Shown piece after piece: positions 27,472 through 35,730 of a stretch of 64,000 bases of DNA. Position numbers and translations under genes: made by a program. Below the pieces are notes generated by a model. The model searched no databases. It had not been told where the DNA came from and saw only the letters and a list, made by a program, of their open reading frames with translations. Origin of the DNA: Hwanghaeella sp965227365 (GTDB lineage: Bacteria; Pseudomonadota; Alphaproteobacteria; UBA8366; Aestuariispiraceae); contig NZ_OZ245754.1 in the NCBI RefSeq assembly GCF_965227365.1, positions 4,898,001 through 4,962,000 of the forward strand, written 5' to 3'. Position 1 is the first letter of the stretch; each line of letters begins with the position of its first letter.

Positions 27472-27561
27472 AATATTGTTTGTTGGGTCGAGAGCGTACC
27501 GCGTCCTGCCTGACCATCAAGGGCGCAATTCCCGAAAATCGTTCCCATACCAAACAATATT
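27472..27561. repeat. Spaced inverted repeat upstream of the aromatic operon
   Basis: AATATTGTTTG (27472-27482) and its exact reverse complement CAAACAATATT (27551-27561) lie 68 bases apart, about 33 and 112 bases upstream of the flavin hydroxylase start. Two copies of one site in opposite orientation upstream of an inducible operon suggest a regulator that binds both, possibly with looping. No regulator gene adjoins them on this side. Confidence 0.4.
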
Positions 27562-27692
27562 TGTGCGCGGGAAAGGACCAACCGTTAACAACCCTGCCAT
27601 TGGGTGCGTTCCGGTTGATAAGCGCTTGCTTTGACTGTCACTGAACCCAAAAGTAGCAGTGGAACCGAAATCGGCTTCAAGTGGGGGAATAA

Positions 27693-28691
27693 ATGCGTCT
27701 GGTGTCTGTCATTTTTGTCTTGGGACTTGTTTTGACCGGGTGTCAGACCGCGGGCGGCAATCCGGCCGTGGCGCCGGGAACGGGTCCCGTGAAGATGAGC
27801 CAGCAGGCCTATAACAGCTTCAACTCCTATCTCGACAGCAAGGACCCGATCGCATTCGCCCTGTCCGAGGATGGGCGAACCAGCGCTTGGTATTATTGCA
27901 TCGAATTCGGCTGCCGCCCTTACCGAACCATTCATTTGGCGATCACCCAGTGCAAATTGCGATCGAAAGGGGTGCCATGCCATCTGTTCGCGCGGCAGCG
28001 CGATATCGTTTGGCAAAATCCGGGTGAGTGGAAGCCCCTGACGGCGGGGGATCCGATCGCCAGCGAGGACCTTTACGGTCAATCCGTAACCAGCATTGAA
28101 AAGACGAACCTTTATGCCCGCTACAATTTGTCGAATCTGGGACAGAAGGCCTTCGCGGAAGCCCGGGCCATGGATGGAAATCTCGTGGCCGTCGGGGCGG
28201 CGTTGGGTCGGCTGACCGTGCGCGAAGCCGCCCGGGAAGCTTTGCGGGCCTGCCGCACCTCCCGGCCCGGCGATTCACTGAAATGCGAAATTGTCGAGAT
28301 CAATAACGACTATGTCGGGGATCTTCCCTCAGCGACGCTCTTCACGCATGCCGACCGGTACATATCGACAGCGCTGCCGAACGGGGGGGACAGGGTCACC
28401 CTGCTGGTGGATTGGGATGACGTGGCGCCCGCCGTCACGGCGGAACTTGTCCATTACGTACCGAACAAGGAAGGCAGTTTCTTTCTACGGCTGCCCGAAG
28501 GGCCGGGTCTGTGCAAGGGAACGCTGACATTTACCGACGAGAATTACGCAGGATGGACGATGGCTTGCGGCCCAAGGATCCAGGCTGAAGGAACCTTGAT
28601 CCGCATCTCTCCGGAACCGGTTTACGAGGGCCGGGGACTGGACAGCGAAGGGCGGCAGATCCGATTCCTCTCGGTGAAATACCGGGGATGA
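27693..28691 (+). CDS. Hypothetical lipoprotein with conserved cysteines
   Basis: 332 residues. The N-terminus is a type II signal peptide with lipobox LVLTGC (Cys17), so the mature protein is lipid-anchored and periplasmic or outer membrane. The body has two similar segments, around QCKLRSKGVPCHLFAR and ACRTSRPGDSLKCEI, each a helix with a Cys, then about eight residues, then a second Cys. This suggests two copies of a small disulfide-stabilised module. I do not recognise an enzyme motif. It is divergent from the aromatic operon, and 226 bases separate it from the SulP gene. Function unknown. Confidence 0.75.
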   Translation: MRLVSVIFVLGLVLTGCQTAGGNPAVAPGTGPVKMSQQAYNSFNSYLDSKDPIAFALSEDGRTSAWYYCIEFGCRPYRTIHLAITQCKLRSKGVPCHLFARQRDIVWQNPGEWKPLTAGDPIASEDLYGQSVTSIEKTNLYARYNLSNLGQKAFAEARAMDGNLVAVGAALGRLTVREAAREALRACRTSRPGDSLKCEIVEINNDYVGDLPSATLFTHADRYISTALPNGGDRVTLLVDWDDVAPAVTAELVHYVPNKEGSFFLRLPEGPGLCKGTLTFTDENYAGWTMACGPRIQAEGTLIRISPEPVYEGRGLDSEGRQIRFLSVKYRG

Positions 28692-28772
28692 CAACCCTGG
28701 AGCAGGCAAGGGACAGGCGGTTCGGAACAGGCCGGACGAAGCGGGGCGGATACCCCAAACCCTGAATTTTTC

Positions 28773-28789
28773 ATGTTGCATTGCAACAT
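28773..28789. promoter_or_regulatory. 17-bp perfect palindrome upstream of the SulP gene
   Basis: ATGTTGCATTGCAACAT has 8-bp arms around one base. Fourteen of its bases (TTGCATTGCAACAT) recur with one change at 60062-60075, upstream of the dksA-like gene. TGC-rich sites of this kind resemble those described for the PHB regulator PhaR, but that is only a resemblance. A second 12-bp palindrome, CGATTGCAATCG, lies at 28849-28860, just after a TATAAA box. Confidence 0.45.
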
Positions 28790-28904
28790 TCGACCGCTAT
28801 AACCGAGTTCGCCACTGGGTCGGACGGTCCCGTGGTATTGTATAAAATCGATTGCAATCGGGCTGCGGCGGGCGTTGCGCCGCGCGGCCACTCTGAATTT
28901 TCGC

Positions 28905-28920
28905 AAGGAACGGTCTCATT
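28905..28920 (+). promoter_or_regulatory. Shine-Dalgarno and AUU start codon of the SulP gene
   Basis: AAGGAA (28905-28910) is seven bases before an ATT at 28918. Between the in-frame stop at 28894 and the GTG at 28987 there is no ATG, GTG or TTG in frame. Starting at the GTG would delete half of the first conserved membrane helix. Confidence 0.6.
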
Positions 28921-30462
28921 ACCGACATAACGATCAAGCAAGCCAAGACCGATATTCTTTCCGGTCTGACTGTCGCCCTCGCCCTTGTGCCTGAAGCGAT
29001 CGCTTTTGCGTTCGTGGCCAATGTACATCCGCTGGTCGGATTATACGCCGCCTTCATCGTGGGATTGATCACCGCCGTTTTCGGCGGGCGGCCCGGCATG
29101 ATTTCGGGAGCGACCGGCGCTTTGGCCGTGGTGATGGTGTCGCTGGTTGCTGAACATGGGGTCGAGTACCTGTTCGCCGCCGTCGTGTTGATGGGCATTA
29201 TCCAAATGCTGGCCGGGATTTTCCGGCTCGGCAAATTCATTCGCCTCGTGCCGCATCCGGTCATGCTGGGTTTCGTGAACGGTCTGGCCATCGTCATCTT
29301 TCTTGCGCAACTCAGCCAGTTCCAGGTTCCCGACCCGGAACAAGGGATGGTGTGGATGACCGGCTGGCCTTTGGTTACCATGCTGGGGCTTGTCTTTTTG
29401 ACCATGGCGGTGATTTGGGCGCTGCCGAAGCTGACAACCGCTATCCCGGCGCCGTTGGCCGGTATCTTCATCGTCGCCGCCATCGTCATCGGGTTCGATA
29501 TCGGCGTGCCCCGGGTTGGCGATCTCGCCTCCATTGAAGGGGGACTGCCGGCCTTCCACATTCCGATGGTGCCGCTGACCCTGGAAACGTTGAAGATCGT
29601 TCTGCCCTATTCGGTCATCCTGGCCCTTATCGGCATGATCGAAAGCCTGCTCACCTTGAACCTCGTCGGCGAAATGACGGGCCAGCGCGGCGGTGCGTCT
29701 AAGGAATGCATTGCCCAAGGGGTGGCGAACACGGTTACCGGTTTCTTCGGCGGTATGGGCGGCTGCGCCATGATCGGCCAGTCGATGATCAATGTTAAAT
29801 CAGGCGGCCGGACCCGCATCTCCGGCATTTCGGCGGCGCTCTTCCTGTTGCTGTTCATACTCGTGGCTTCCAGTTTGATCGAACAGATCCCGCTGGCGGC
29901 TTTGGTCGGCGTCATGTTCATGGTCGTCATCGGCACCTTCGCCTGGCGCAGTCTGACGATTATTCGGCGTATTCCCTGGATGGATGCCGCGGTCATGGTG
30001 CTGGTCACGGTCGTGACGGTGATGAGCGACCTTGCCGTCGCGGTGGTCGTCGGCGTCATCGTTTCCGCCCTGGCCTATGCCTGGAACAATGCGACGCGTA
30101 TCCATGCATCGGTCAAGACGACCGAAGAGGACGTCACCGTCTATCAGATTGAAGGGCCGCTTTTCTTCGGATCGACCGACGGGTTCGCGGAACTGTTCCA
30201 TCCGGAAACCGATGCCCAGACCGTCGTGATCGACTTCGCCCATAGCCGGGTCGTCGACCAGTCGGCCTTGCAGGCGATTGAGGATCTGGCCAAGAAATAC
30301 GAGGCGGTTGGCAAGACACTTCAGCTGCGCCATCTGTCACGCGACTGCCACCGGTTGCTGCACCGGGCAGGCCAGTTGATGATCGATTCCGATGATGATC
30401 CGGATTACGGATTGGCGGTCGACTATGAGGTGAAGACCGGGGCCTTCGCCGGCGGGCATTGA
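28918..30462 (+). CDS. SulP family anion permease with STAS domain
   Basis: 514 residues if started at an ATT codon at 28918; the first conventional start (GTG at 28987) would remove the N-terminal ITDITIKQAKTDILSGLTVA segment, which is exactly where SulP proteins begin. About 11-12 membrane helices run to residue ~400. ALVPEAIAFAFVA and GGRPGMISGATGALAVV are characteristic of bacterial SulP transporters. A cytosolic STAS domain (about 420-500) follows. The family carries sulfate, bicarbonate or other anions, and the substrate cannot be chosen from sequence. If the ATT is used, expression may respond to initiation-factor levels, as with infC. Confidence 0.88.
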   Translation: MTDITIKQAKTDILSGLTVALALVPEAIAFAFVANVHPLVGLYAAFIVGLITAVFGGRPGMISGATGALAVVMVSLVAEHGVEYLFAAVVLMGIIQMLAGIFRLGKFIRLVPHPVMLGFVNGLAIVIFLAQLSQFQVPDPEQGMVWMTGWPLVTMLGLVFLTMAVIWALPKLTTAIPAPLAGIFIVAAIVIGFDIGVPRVGDLASIEGGLPAFHIPMVPLTLETLKIVLPYSVILALIGMIESLLTLNLVGEMTGQRGGASKECIAQGVANTVTGFFGGMGGCAMIGQSMINVKSGGRTRISGISAALFLLLFILVASSLIEQIPLAALVGVMFMVVIGTFAWRSLTIIRRIPWMDAAVMVLVTVVTVMSDLAVAVVVGVIVSALAYAWNNATRIHASVKTTEEDVTVYQIEGPLFFGSTDGFAELFHPETDAQTVVIDFAHSRVVDQSALQAIEDLAKKYEAVGKTLQLRHLSRDCHRLLHRAGQLMIDSDDDPDYGLAVDYEVKTGAFAGGH

Positions 30463-30489
30463 TGCGTCCGCCCGAGATACCGGGCCTGA

Positions 30490-31002
30490 CTATCGTTCGC
30501 GCGCCTCGGGCTCCTTGACCGGGACCTTCCGCCAATGAAACAGGCTGATCAAGAACATCAGCCCCAGATAGCCGATATAGAATCCGGCAATGGCATAGCC
30601 CGCCCCGGCCAGGGTCAGGGGCACGGCCGGTTTCAAATTCTTCAGGGTGGCGAAGGCGATTTTCGGATCGCATTCCAGCAGTAACGCCCCGCCGATATAC
30701 AGCATTGGCATGGTTTCCAGGCGCTGCAGGGAATTGCGCAGCGTCACGTGACGCGTGACCAATTCCAGAAGATATTCGCCTTCCTGCCGCGCGGAGGCGT
30801 CCGAATTCCCGATCAGATCGCGGATATAGTCGTAGCGTTGCTTGTCGACCTTTTCCGCCCTCTCGTCGATGGCGGAAACCTGCTGGGCCAGCTCGTCCAC
30901 ATGGCCGCCCAGGCGTTGCAGATATTGTTGGTGAAAGGTCGGTATCTGCGACAGCGCGGCGGCGCACAGCAAACCGAAAGCGATCAATATCCAGCGGCGC
31001 AT
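30490..31002 (-). CDS. DUF2937 family membrane protein
   Basis: 170 residues from the ATG at 31002; an in-frame start at 31053 would overlap the upp gene end. The layout is an N-terminal membrane helix (about residues 4-20), a periplasmic helical region of about 95 residues, then a C-terminal hydrophobic pair near 120-158 and a basic tail. This matches the DUF2937 conserved membrane family. It lies 16 bases after the upp stop on the same strand, so it is probably co-transcribed. Function unknown. Confidence 0.8.
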   Translation of the reverse strand: MRRWILIAFGLLCAAALSQIPTFHQQYLQRLGGHVDELAQQVSAIDERAEKVDKQRYDYIRDLIGNSDASARQEGEYLLELVTRHVTLRNSLQRLETMPMLYIGGALLLECDPKIAFATLKNLKPAVPLTLAGAGYAIAGFYIGYLGLMFLISLFHWRKVPVKEPEARER

Positions 31003-31018
31003 GGGCTTTCCGGCCGTT

Positions 31019-31669
31019 CTATTTGGTGCCGAAAATTCGGTCTCCGGCATCACCGAGACCCGGCACGATATAAGCCTTTTCGTTCAAGCATTCGTCCAGT
31101 GCCGCGGTATAGATACGGACATCCGGATGCTGGTCCAGCATCACCTGCACGCCTTCCGGCGCCGCAACCAGGGCCATGAAGCGGATATTCTGGCCTTCGA
31201 CACCGGCCCGTTTCAACACGTCGACCGCATAGGCGGCGGAGTGGCCGGTCGCCAACATCGGATCGCAGAGGATGAACAGCCGGCCCTCCGGTTCAGGCAG
31301 TTTCACGAAGTATTCCACGGGGCGCTTGGTTTCCGCGTCCCGGTACAGGCCGATCTGCCCTTCACGGGCGCCGGGCATCAATTCGCGCAACCCGTCGACC
31401 ATGCCCAGTCCGGCGCGCAGGACCGATACGATGGCGGGTTTGCGCCCGGCCAATACCGGCGCGGTGGTCGGTGCTACGGGGGTTTCGATCCGGGTCGTCT
31501 TCAGCGGGATTTCACGCGTGATTTCATACCCCATCAATAGCGAAATCTCTTTCAACAACCCGCGGAACATGGAGGTCGGCGTATCCGTACGTCGCATCCA
31601 GGTCAGCTTATGTTGAATAAGGGGATGGTCCAGGACGCGCAAATTTGCGAAGTCGGGGTGGCTCGGCAT
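31019..31669 (-). CDS. upp: Uracil phosphoribosyltransferase
   Basis: 216 residues from the ATG at 31669, with GGAGAG eight bases upstream; a 47-codon extension to 31810 is not family-like. It salvages uracil to UMP with PRPP. The PRPP loop is ILCDPMLATGHSA near residue 136, and the C-terminal uracil-binding stretch IVPGLGDAGDRIFGTK is complete. It precedes the DUF2937 gene. Confidence 0.96.
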   Translation of the reverse strand: MPSHPDFANLRVLDHPLIQHKLTWMRRTDTPTSMFRGLLKEISLLMGYEITREIPLKTTRIETPVAPTTAPVLAGRKPAIVSVLRAGLGMVDGLRELMPGAREGQIGLYRDAETKRPVEYFVKLPEPEGRLFILCDPMLATGHSAAYAVDVLKRAGVEGQNIRFMALVAAPEGVQVMLDQHPDVRIYTAALDECLNEKAYIVPGLGDAGDRIFGTK

Positions 31670-31900
31670 GGCGGGCGCTCTCCTGATTTCTGGCATGTGG
31701 CGGAACCGGGCACGGAGAAGGAATCGAATCGTCCGTACAGCGGGGGCACCATATAGCGCCTGCCGGTCTCCGCCAAGTGCCGGAGCCCGTTGTGAAATCC
31801 GGTGCACCACTTTGAATTCCGGCCGGATCAGCGTAATTTTGCACGGTTGCAGGCAACGCTGCCCGGCGTTTCGGGCGGTGAAGAGGATGGGAAGAAGTCA

Positions 31901-34900
31901 ATGGCCGCGGAAATCACCCAATTCCCGAAACCGGAACCGCGGGCGGGTGCGCCGACGCCGGAACAGGTTCAGCAGGACGCGCGCCGCGCGAAGCGGGCCG
32001 CGATCTGGATCGCGTCCGTTGCCGGTCTTCTCTCCGCGGCGTGGCTGGGGCTTTGCGGTTGGTACTTCCACACCATTGTCGGCTGGGCCCTTTTGCCTGC
32101 CCTGTTGCCGCATGAATTGGCCGGCATGATCGCCGGGGTCTTCACGCCGCTGGCCTTCGTGTGGCTGGCGGCCCTGTTTTTCCGACGCGGTCAGGATGTT
32201 CGACATCATACCGATGTGCTGCGCCGGCAACTGGCCCTGCTGGCCTACCCGGCCGAGGATGCGGAAGCGCGAATCGAACTGGTTGCCGATTCGCTTCGTC
32301 GTCAGGCCAAAGAGCTTGGCGCGGCGGGTGAGGAAACCGTGCGGGCGCTGACTGACTTGTCCAACGGTTTACAGGCCCAATTGACCGCGCTGGAAAGCCG
32401 AACAGGAGATGCGTCGCGGGAAGGCGGCGCCCTTCGGTCGATCCTGTCGGCCGAGGCGGAAAAACTGGGTGAGTTGATCGGCCGGTTGGAGGCGCAACAG
32501 AAGACCATTACCCAATCCGTCGACCAGCAGACGGCGACATTGGTCGAGGCATTGGATGCGGCTGCCGCGCGCGGTGACGGGGTCGCGGATACGTTGCGTG
32601 TCCAGGCAACGGAAGTCACCGGTGCGGCTGACCACGCCGCCCGTCGCGTCGAGGAAATTGGTGTACGGCTGGAAGCCTATCGTCAGGACCTGGATAAGGC
32701 AGCGGCACAGGCCGACGACCGCGTCGAGGCTATCACCGCCCTGTTGAAGGACAGTGGCGAAGATCTGCGCCGTGCGGGTGACGAAGCGTCTGATCAGATA
32801 TCCTCCTTTGCGGACCAGGTACGCAGCCGGGCGCAGGATACCGTTCGGCTGGTGGAAGAGGCTTTCCAATCCCAGGTCGAGAGTTTCGAAGCTTTTGCAT
32901 CCCGGACCGACAATCGGTTGGCCGGCCTCTCGGCTCGCTTGCGGGACGGTACCGTGAAGGCGTCCGAGGCCCTGTCGGAGGCGTTCGACAAACACGATCA
33001 ACGGCTGCAGGCATTCGATGGCAATACCGCGTCGCTCATAGCCGGGATCGGGGAAAAACTGGCCAATCAGGCCGAAGAACTATCGGCCGGTCTAGAACGA
33101 AGCCTCAGCGCCCAATTGTCGGCTTTCTCCGCTTTCACGCAACAAACCGAAGCACGGGCAGCGACTGCGAGTGAGCAATTGGCCGGCGCGGTCGATGCTT
33201 CCGCCGCACGTCTTGCGGAGGCGGTGTCCCAACACGCGTTGCGAATGCAGGCGGCCGTCACCGAGAGTGAAGCAAGATTGAATGCGAGCGCAGAAGCGGT
33301 CGACGGACAGGTGAACGCGATTGTCGGAAAACTGGAAACCGGCATACACGATCAGGCCGAAGCCTTTGACGGTTTCGCGGCGGTGGCCGCCGGCAAGACC
33401 GACGCCCTGATCCGGGATATGGAAGATCGAACGGCACTGACCGCCCGGACCCTGCATGACAGTTTCGATGCCGAGCGGGTCTCTTTCCGGAAGTTCGGGG
33501 AGGAAACCTCCGAGCGTGTCGCGCAGATGACCGCATTGCTTGAACGTCAGGGCAAGATCCTGACCGGCGCCGTGGTTGCCGCCCTGGGACGCGTCGAAAC
33601 CGAACAAGGAGAGTTGTTGGATCAAACCCGCGGCCGCTTAGAAAAGATGGGTGATGAATTGGGCGAAAAAGCGGCCCGGTTCGCGGAAAGCATGGCAGGC
33701 GATATAGATCGGACGGCAAAGTCCATGAATATCGCCGTGGACCGAAACGCAGAGATCGTCGAGCGGATCCAGCAGGCATTGAAGCAGCAGGTCGAGATGC
33801 TGGCGGAGGCGGCCTCAGAAACCGAGAGCCAGGCCGGTCAGATATTGAAATCGGTTGCCGCGCAAAGCGACGAACTGAACGAGGCCGCGACCCGGATCGC
33901 GACCCAAACCGGACTTGTCCGCAGCGCCGCCGACGCACAGAGCCGTCAGCTCCTGACCGCTTCCGAATCCGCGACGGAGAAGATGGAGGCGATGGGAACG
34001 GCGTTGAGGCAGCAGTCCGATATGATCGGAACGGCAACGGCGGCGGCCGCCGAACGCGCCGACACCATGCGGGAATTGATGCGCCGCCAGGCTGAGGAAA
34101 TGACGGCGGCGGCGGATCGGGCTGCGCAGCAGGCCGCCGATATCGATGCCCTGCTGGCGGCACGCATGAAGGAAATGCGGGATGCTCTTCAGGCGGGCTC
34201 GGCCGAACTGGTCGATACATTCGATCCGGCCGTTGCCCAGGGGCGGGAAATGGCCGATCTGCTGCGCAAGCAAAGTGCCGAGTTGCGCGATGCCGCCGAT
34301 TGGGTGCAGGACCGCACCGACAAAATCGGCGATTCCCTGCAGAAACGCAGCGCTGATCTACAGACGGCTTCCGACAAGGCGGCTGCGCTAATCCAGGAAA
34401 TGAACGAGACGCTTCGCCAGAACGTCGCCGCATTGAACGACGTTTCCGACAAGGCCGGCACGGATATCATGAAGATCCGCGAATCCTTGCGGCAGGATGC
34501 GACGGCCCTGCAGGCCCTTGCCGAGCAGATCGCCGTCAGCGCGTCCAACACTGAATCCAGCCTCGCCGGGCAGACGGCGACGATGGCGGAAGCATCAAAA
34601 ATCGCGGAAGAACGAACCGAGGGTATTCGGGCCGTGCTGGAGCGCCAGGTGGAGACCCTGCTGACCGCGGCGGATTCGATCCGGACGCGGATCGGCGAGG
34701 CGGGCGATACCTTCCGCAAGGAAAGCGAAGAATTCGGCACCGCGATGGACAAGGCGATGGGTTTGTTCGATGACCTGTCCGATAAACTGGGCAAGGAGGC
34801 GGAGCGTCTGACCTCCACATCGGTGAGTGCCGGAATGCAGATGGAAGACCACCGCACCGGATTGGCCAGGCAGGCGGAACAGATGACGGAGGCCGCGGCC

Positions 34901-35704
34901 GCGGCCGCGACAGCGGCACGGCTACTTGGCGATGCTTTCGCACAGCAGGAGGAAGGTGTCGTCAATGCATCCGACAGAATCGCGAAACGGATTGAAACCC
35001 TGGTGACCTTGCTGCGCACGCAAACCGGTGATTTGACGGCGGCCGGTGACGTCGCCAATACGCAGATCCAAACGGTAGCGAAATCCCTGAACACCGAAAC
35101 CAAGACCCTGACCAAGGTGGCGGAAGAGACCCAGCAGACACTGACCGGTCTGAGCGAGTCGGTAGAGGCCGGCAGCAAGAAGCTGATCCGCGCGGTGAAC
35201 AGCGCGCGCGACGACGCAGGTGCCATCGGCGACGACTTCACGAAACAGGCCAAGGCCTTGGTCGATGCCTCGGAGCAGGTGAGCAAACGTCATTCGGATA
35301 TCCGGGATCTGGACCAATCCTTGAAACGGGACCTCTTCCTGAAATCCGCCCGTTACATCGTCGAAGACCTCAATTCCACGACGATCGACCTGACGCGGAT
35401 CGTGGAGGGCGATGTCCCGGAAGCGGATTGGCGCAGATACATCAAGGGGGATCGGTCTATCTTCACCCGCACCTTGTTGCGCGGCAAACCAACGGCACTG
35501 ATCCGGGCGATCTCGGACAAGGTCAAGCAGGACAAGGAAGCGCGCGACTACGTCACCCGATACATCGAACAGTTCGATCGTCTTCTCGATCAAGCGAAAG
35601 CAAACGACCCTGAGCACCTTCTGCAATCGACTTTCATGACGGCCGATGTCGGCAAGCTGTATGTTCTCCTATGTCATGCCACCGGACGGGAAGACGTTCA
35701 ATAA
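31901..35704 (+). CDS. TipN-like membrane-anchored coiled-coil repeat protein
   Basis: 1267 residues from the ATG at 31901. A Pro-rich cytosolic head is followed by two membrane helices (about 33-57 and 73-95), then a very long helical region and a C-terminal globular domain (about 1138-1267, beginning FLKSARYIVEDLN). The helical region is built on a strict 25-residue period: nine units at 107-331, and twenty units at 627-1137 broken by a single 11-residue insert. Units start with Leu/Phe/Val, and hydrophobics fall at positions 1, 8, 15 and 22, i.e. 7+7+7+4. The middle (326-565) has an 80-residue repeat. Two N-terminal helices plus a huge coiled coil and a similar C-terminal domain resemble the Caulobacter polarity factor TipN. 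That relation is inferred; orthology is unproven. Confidence 0.78.
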   Translation: MAAEITQFPKPEPRAGAPTPEQVQQDARRAKRAAIWIASVAGLLSAAWLGLCGWYFHTIVGWALLPALLPHELAGMIAGVFTPLAFVWLAALFFRRGQDVRHHTDVLRRQLALLAYPAEDAEARIELVADSLRRQAKELGAAGEETVRALTDLSNGLQAQLTALESRTGDASREGGALRSILSAEAEKLGELIGRLEAQQKTITQSVDQQTATLVEALDAAAARGDGVADTLRVQATEVTGAADHAARRVEEIGVRLEAYRQDLDKAAAQADDRVEAITALLKDSGEDLRRAGDEASDQISSFADQVRSRAQDTVRLVEEAFQSQVESFEAFASRTDNRLAGLSARLRDGTVKASEALSEAFDKHDQRLQAFDGNTASLIAGIGEKLANQAEELSAGLERSLSAQLSAFSAFTQQTEARAATASEQLAGAVDASAARLAEAVSQHALRMQAAVTESEARLNASAEAVDGQVNAIVGKLETGIHDQAEAFDGFAAVAAGKTDALIRDMEDRTALTARTLHDSFDAERVSFRKFGEETSERVAQMTALLERQGKILTGAVVAALGRVETEQGELLDQTRGRLEKMGDELGEKAARFAESMAGDIDRTAKSMNIAVDRNAEIVERIQQALKQQVEMLAEAASETESQAGQILKSVAAQSDELNEAATRIATQTGLVRSAADAQSRQLLTASESATEKMEAMGTALRQQSDMIGTATAAAAERADTMRELMRRQAEEMTAAADRAAQQAADIDALLAARMKEMRDALQAGSAELVDTFDPAVAQGREMADLLRKQSAELRDAADWVQDRTDKIGDSLQKRSADLQTASDKAAALIQEMNETLRQNVAALNDVSDKAGTDIMKIRESLRQDATALQALAEQIAVSASNTESSLAGQTATMAEASKIAEERTEGIRAVLERQVETLLTAADSIRTRIGEAGDTFRKESEEFGTAMDKAMGLFDDLSDKLGKEAERLTSTSVSAGMQMEDHRTGLARQAEQMTEAAAAAATAARLLGDAFAQQEEGVVNASDRIAKRIETLVTLLRTQTGDLTAAGDVANTQIQTVAKSLNTETKTLTKVAEETQQTLTGLSESVEAGSKKLIRAVNSARDDAGAIGDDFTKQAKALVDASEQVSKRHSDIRDLDQSLKRDLFLKSARYIVEDLNSTTIDLTRIVEGDVPEADWRRYIKGDRSIFTRTLLRGKPTALIRAISDKVKQDKEARDYVTRYIEQFDRLLDQAKANDPEHLLQSTFMTADVGKLYVLLCHATGREDVQ
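33779..35311 (+). repeat. Array of 25-codon (75-bp) protein repeats
   Basis: Codons 627-1137 of the long coiled-coil gene divide without gaps into twenty 25-codon units, apart from one extra 11-codon piece at 752-762. The DNA itself is diverged, so the array is old and maintained at the protein level. The consensus is roughly L-R-x-Q-[AS]-x-x-L-x-x-A-A-[DE]-x-A, then a more variable ten residues with a hydrophobic at 22. Confidence 0.85.
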
Positions 35705-35730
35705 GTGCTAACTGACGCAAATACGGAATT

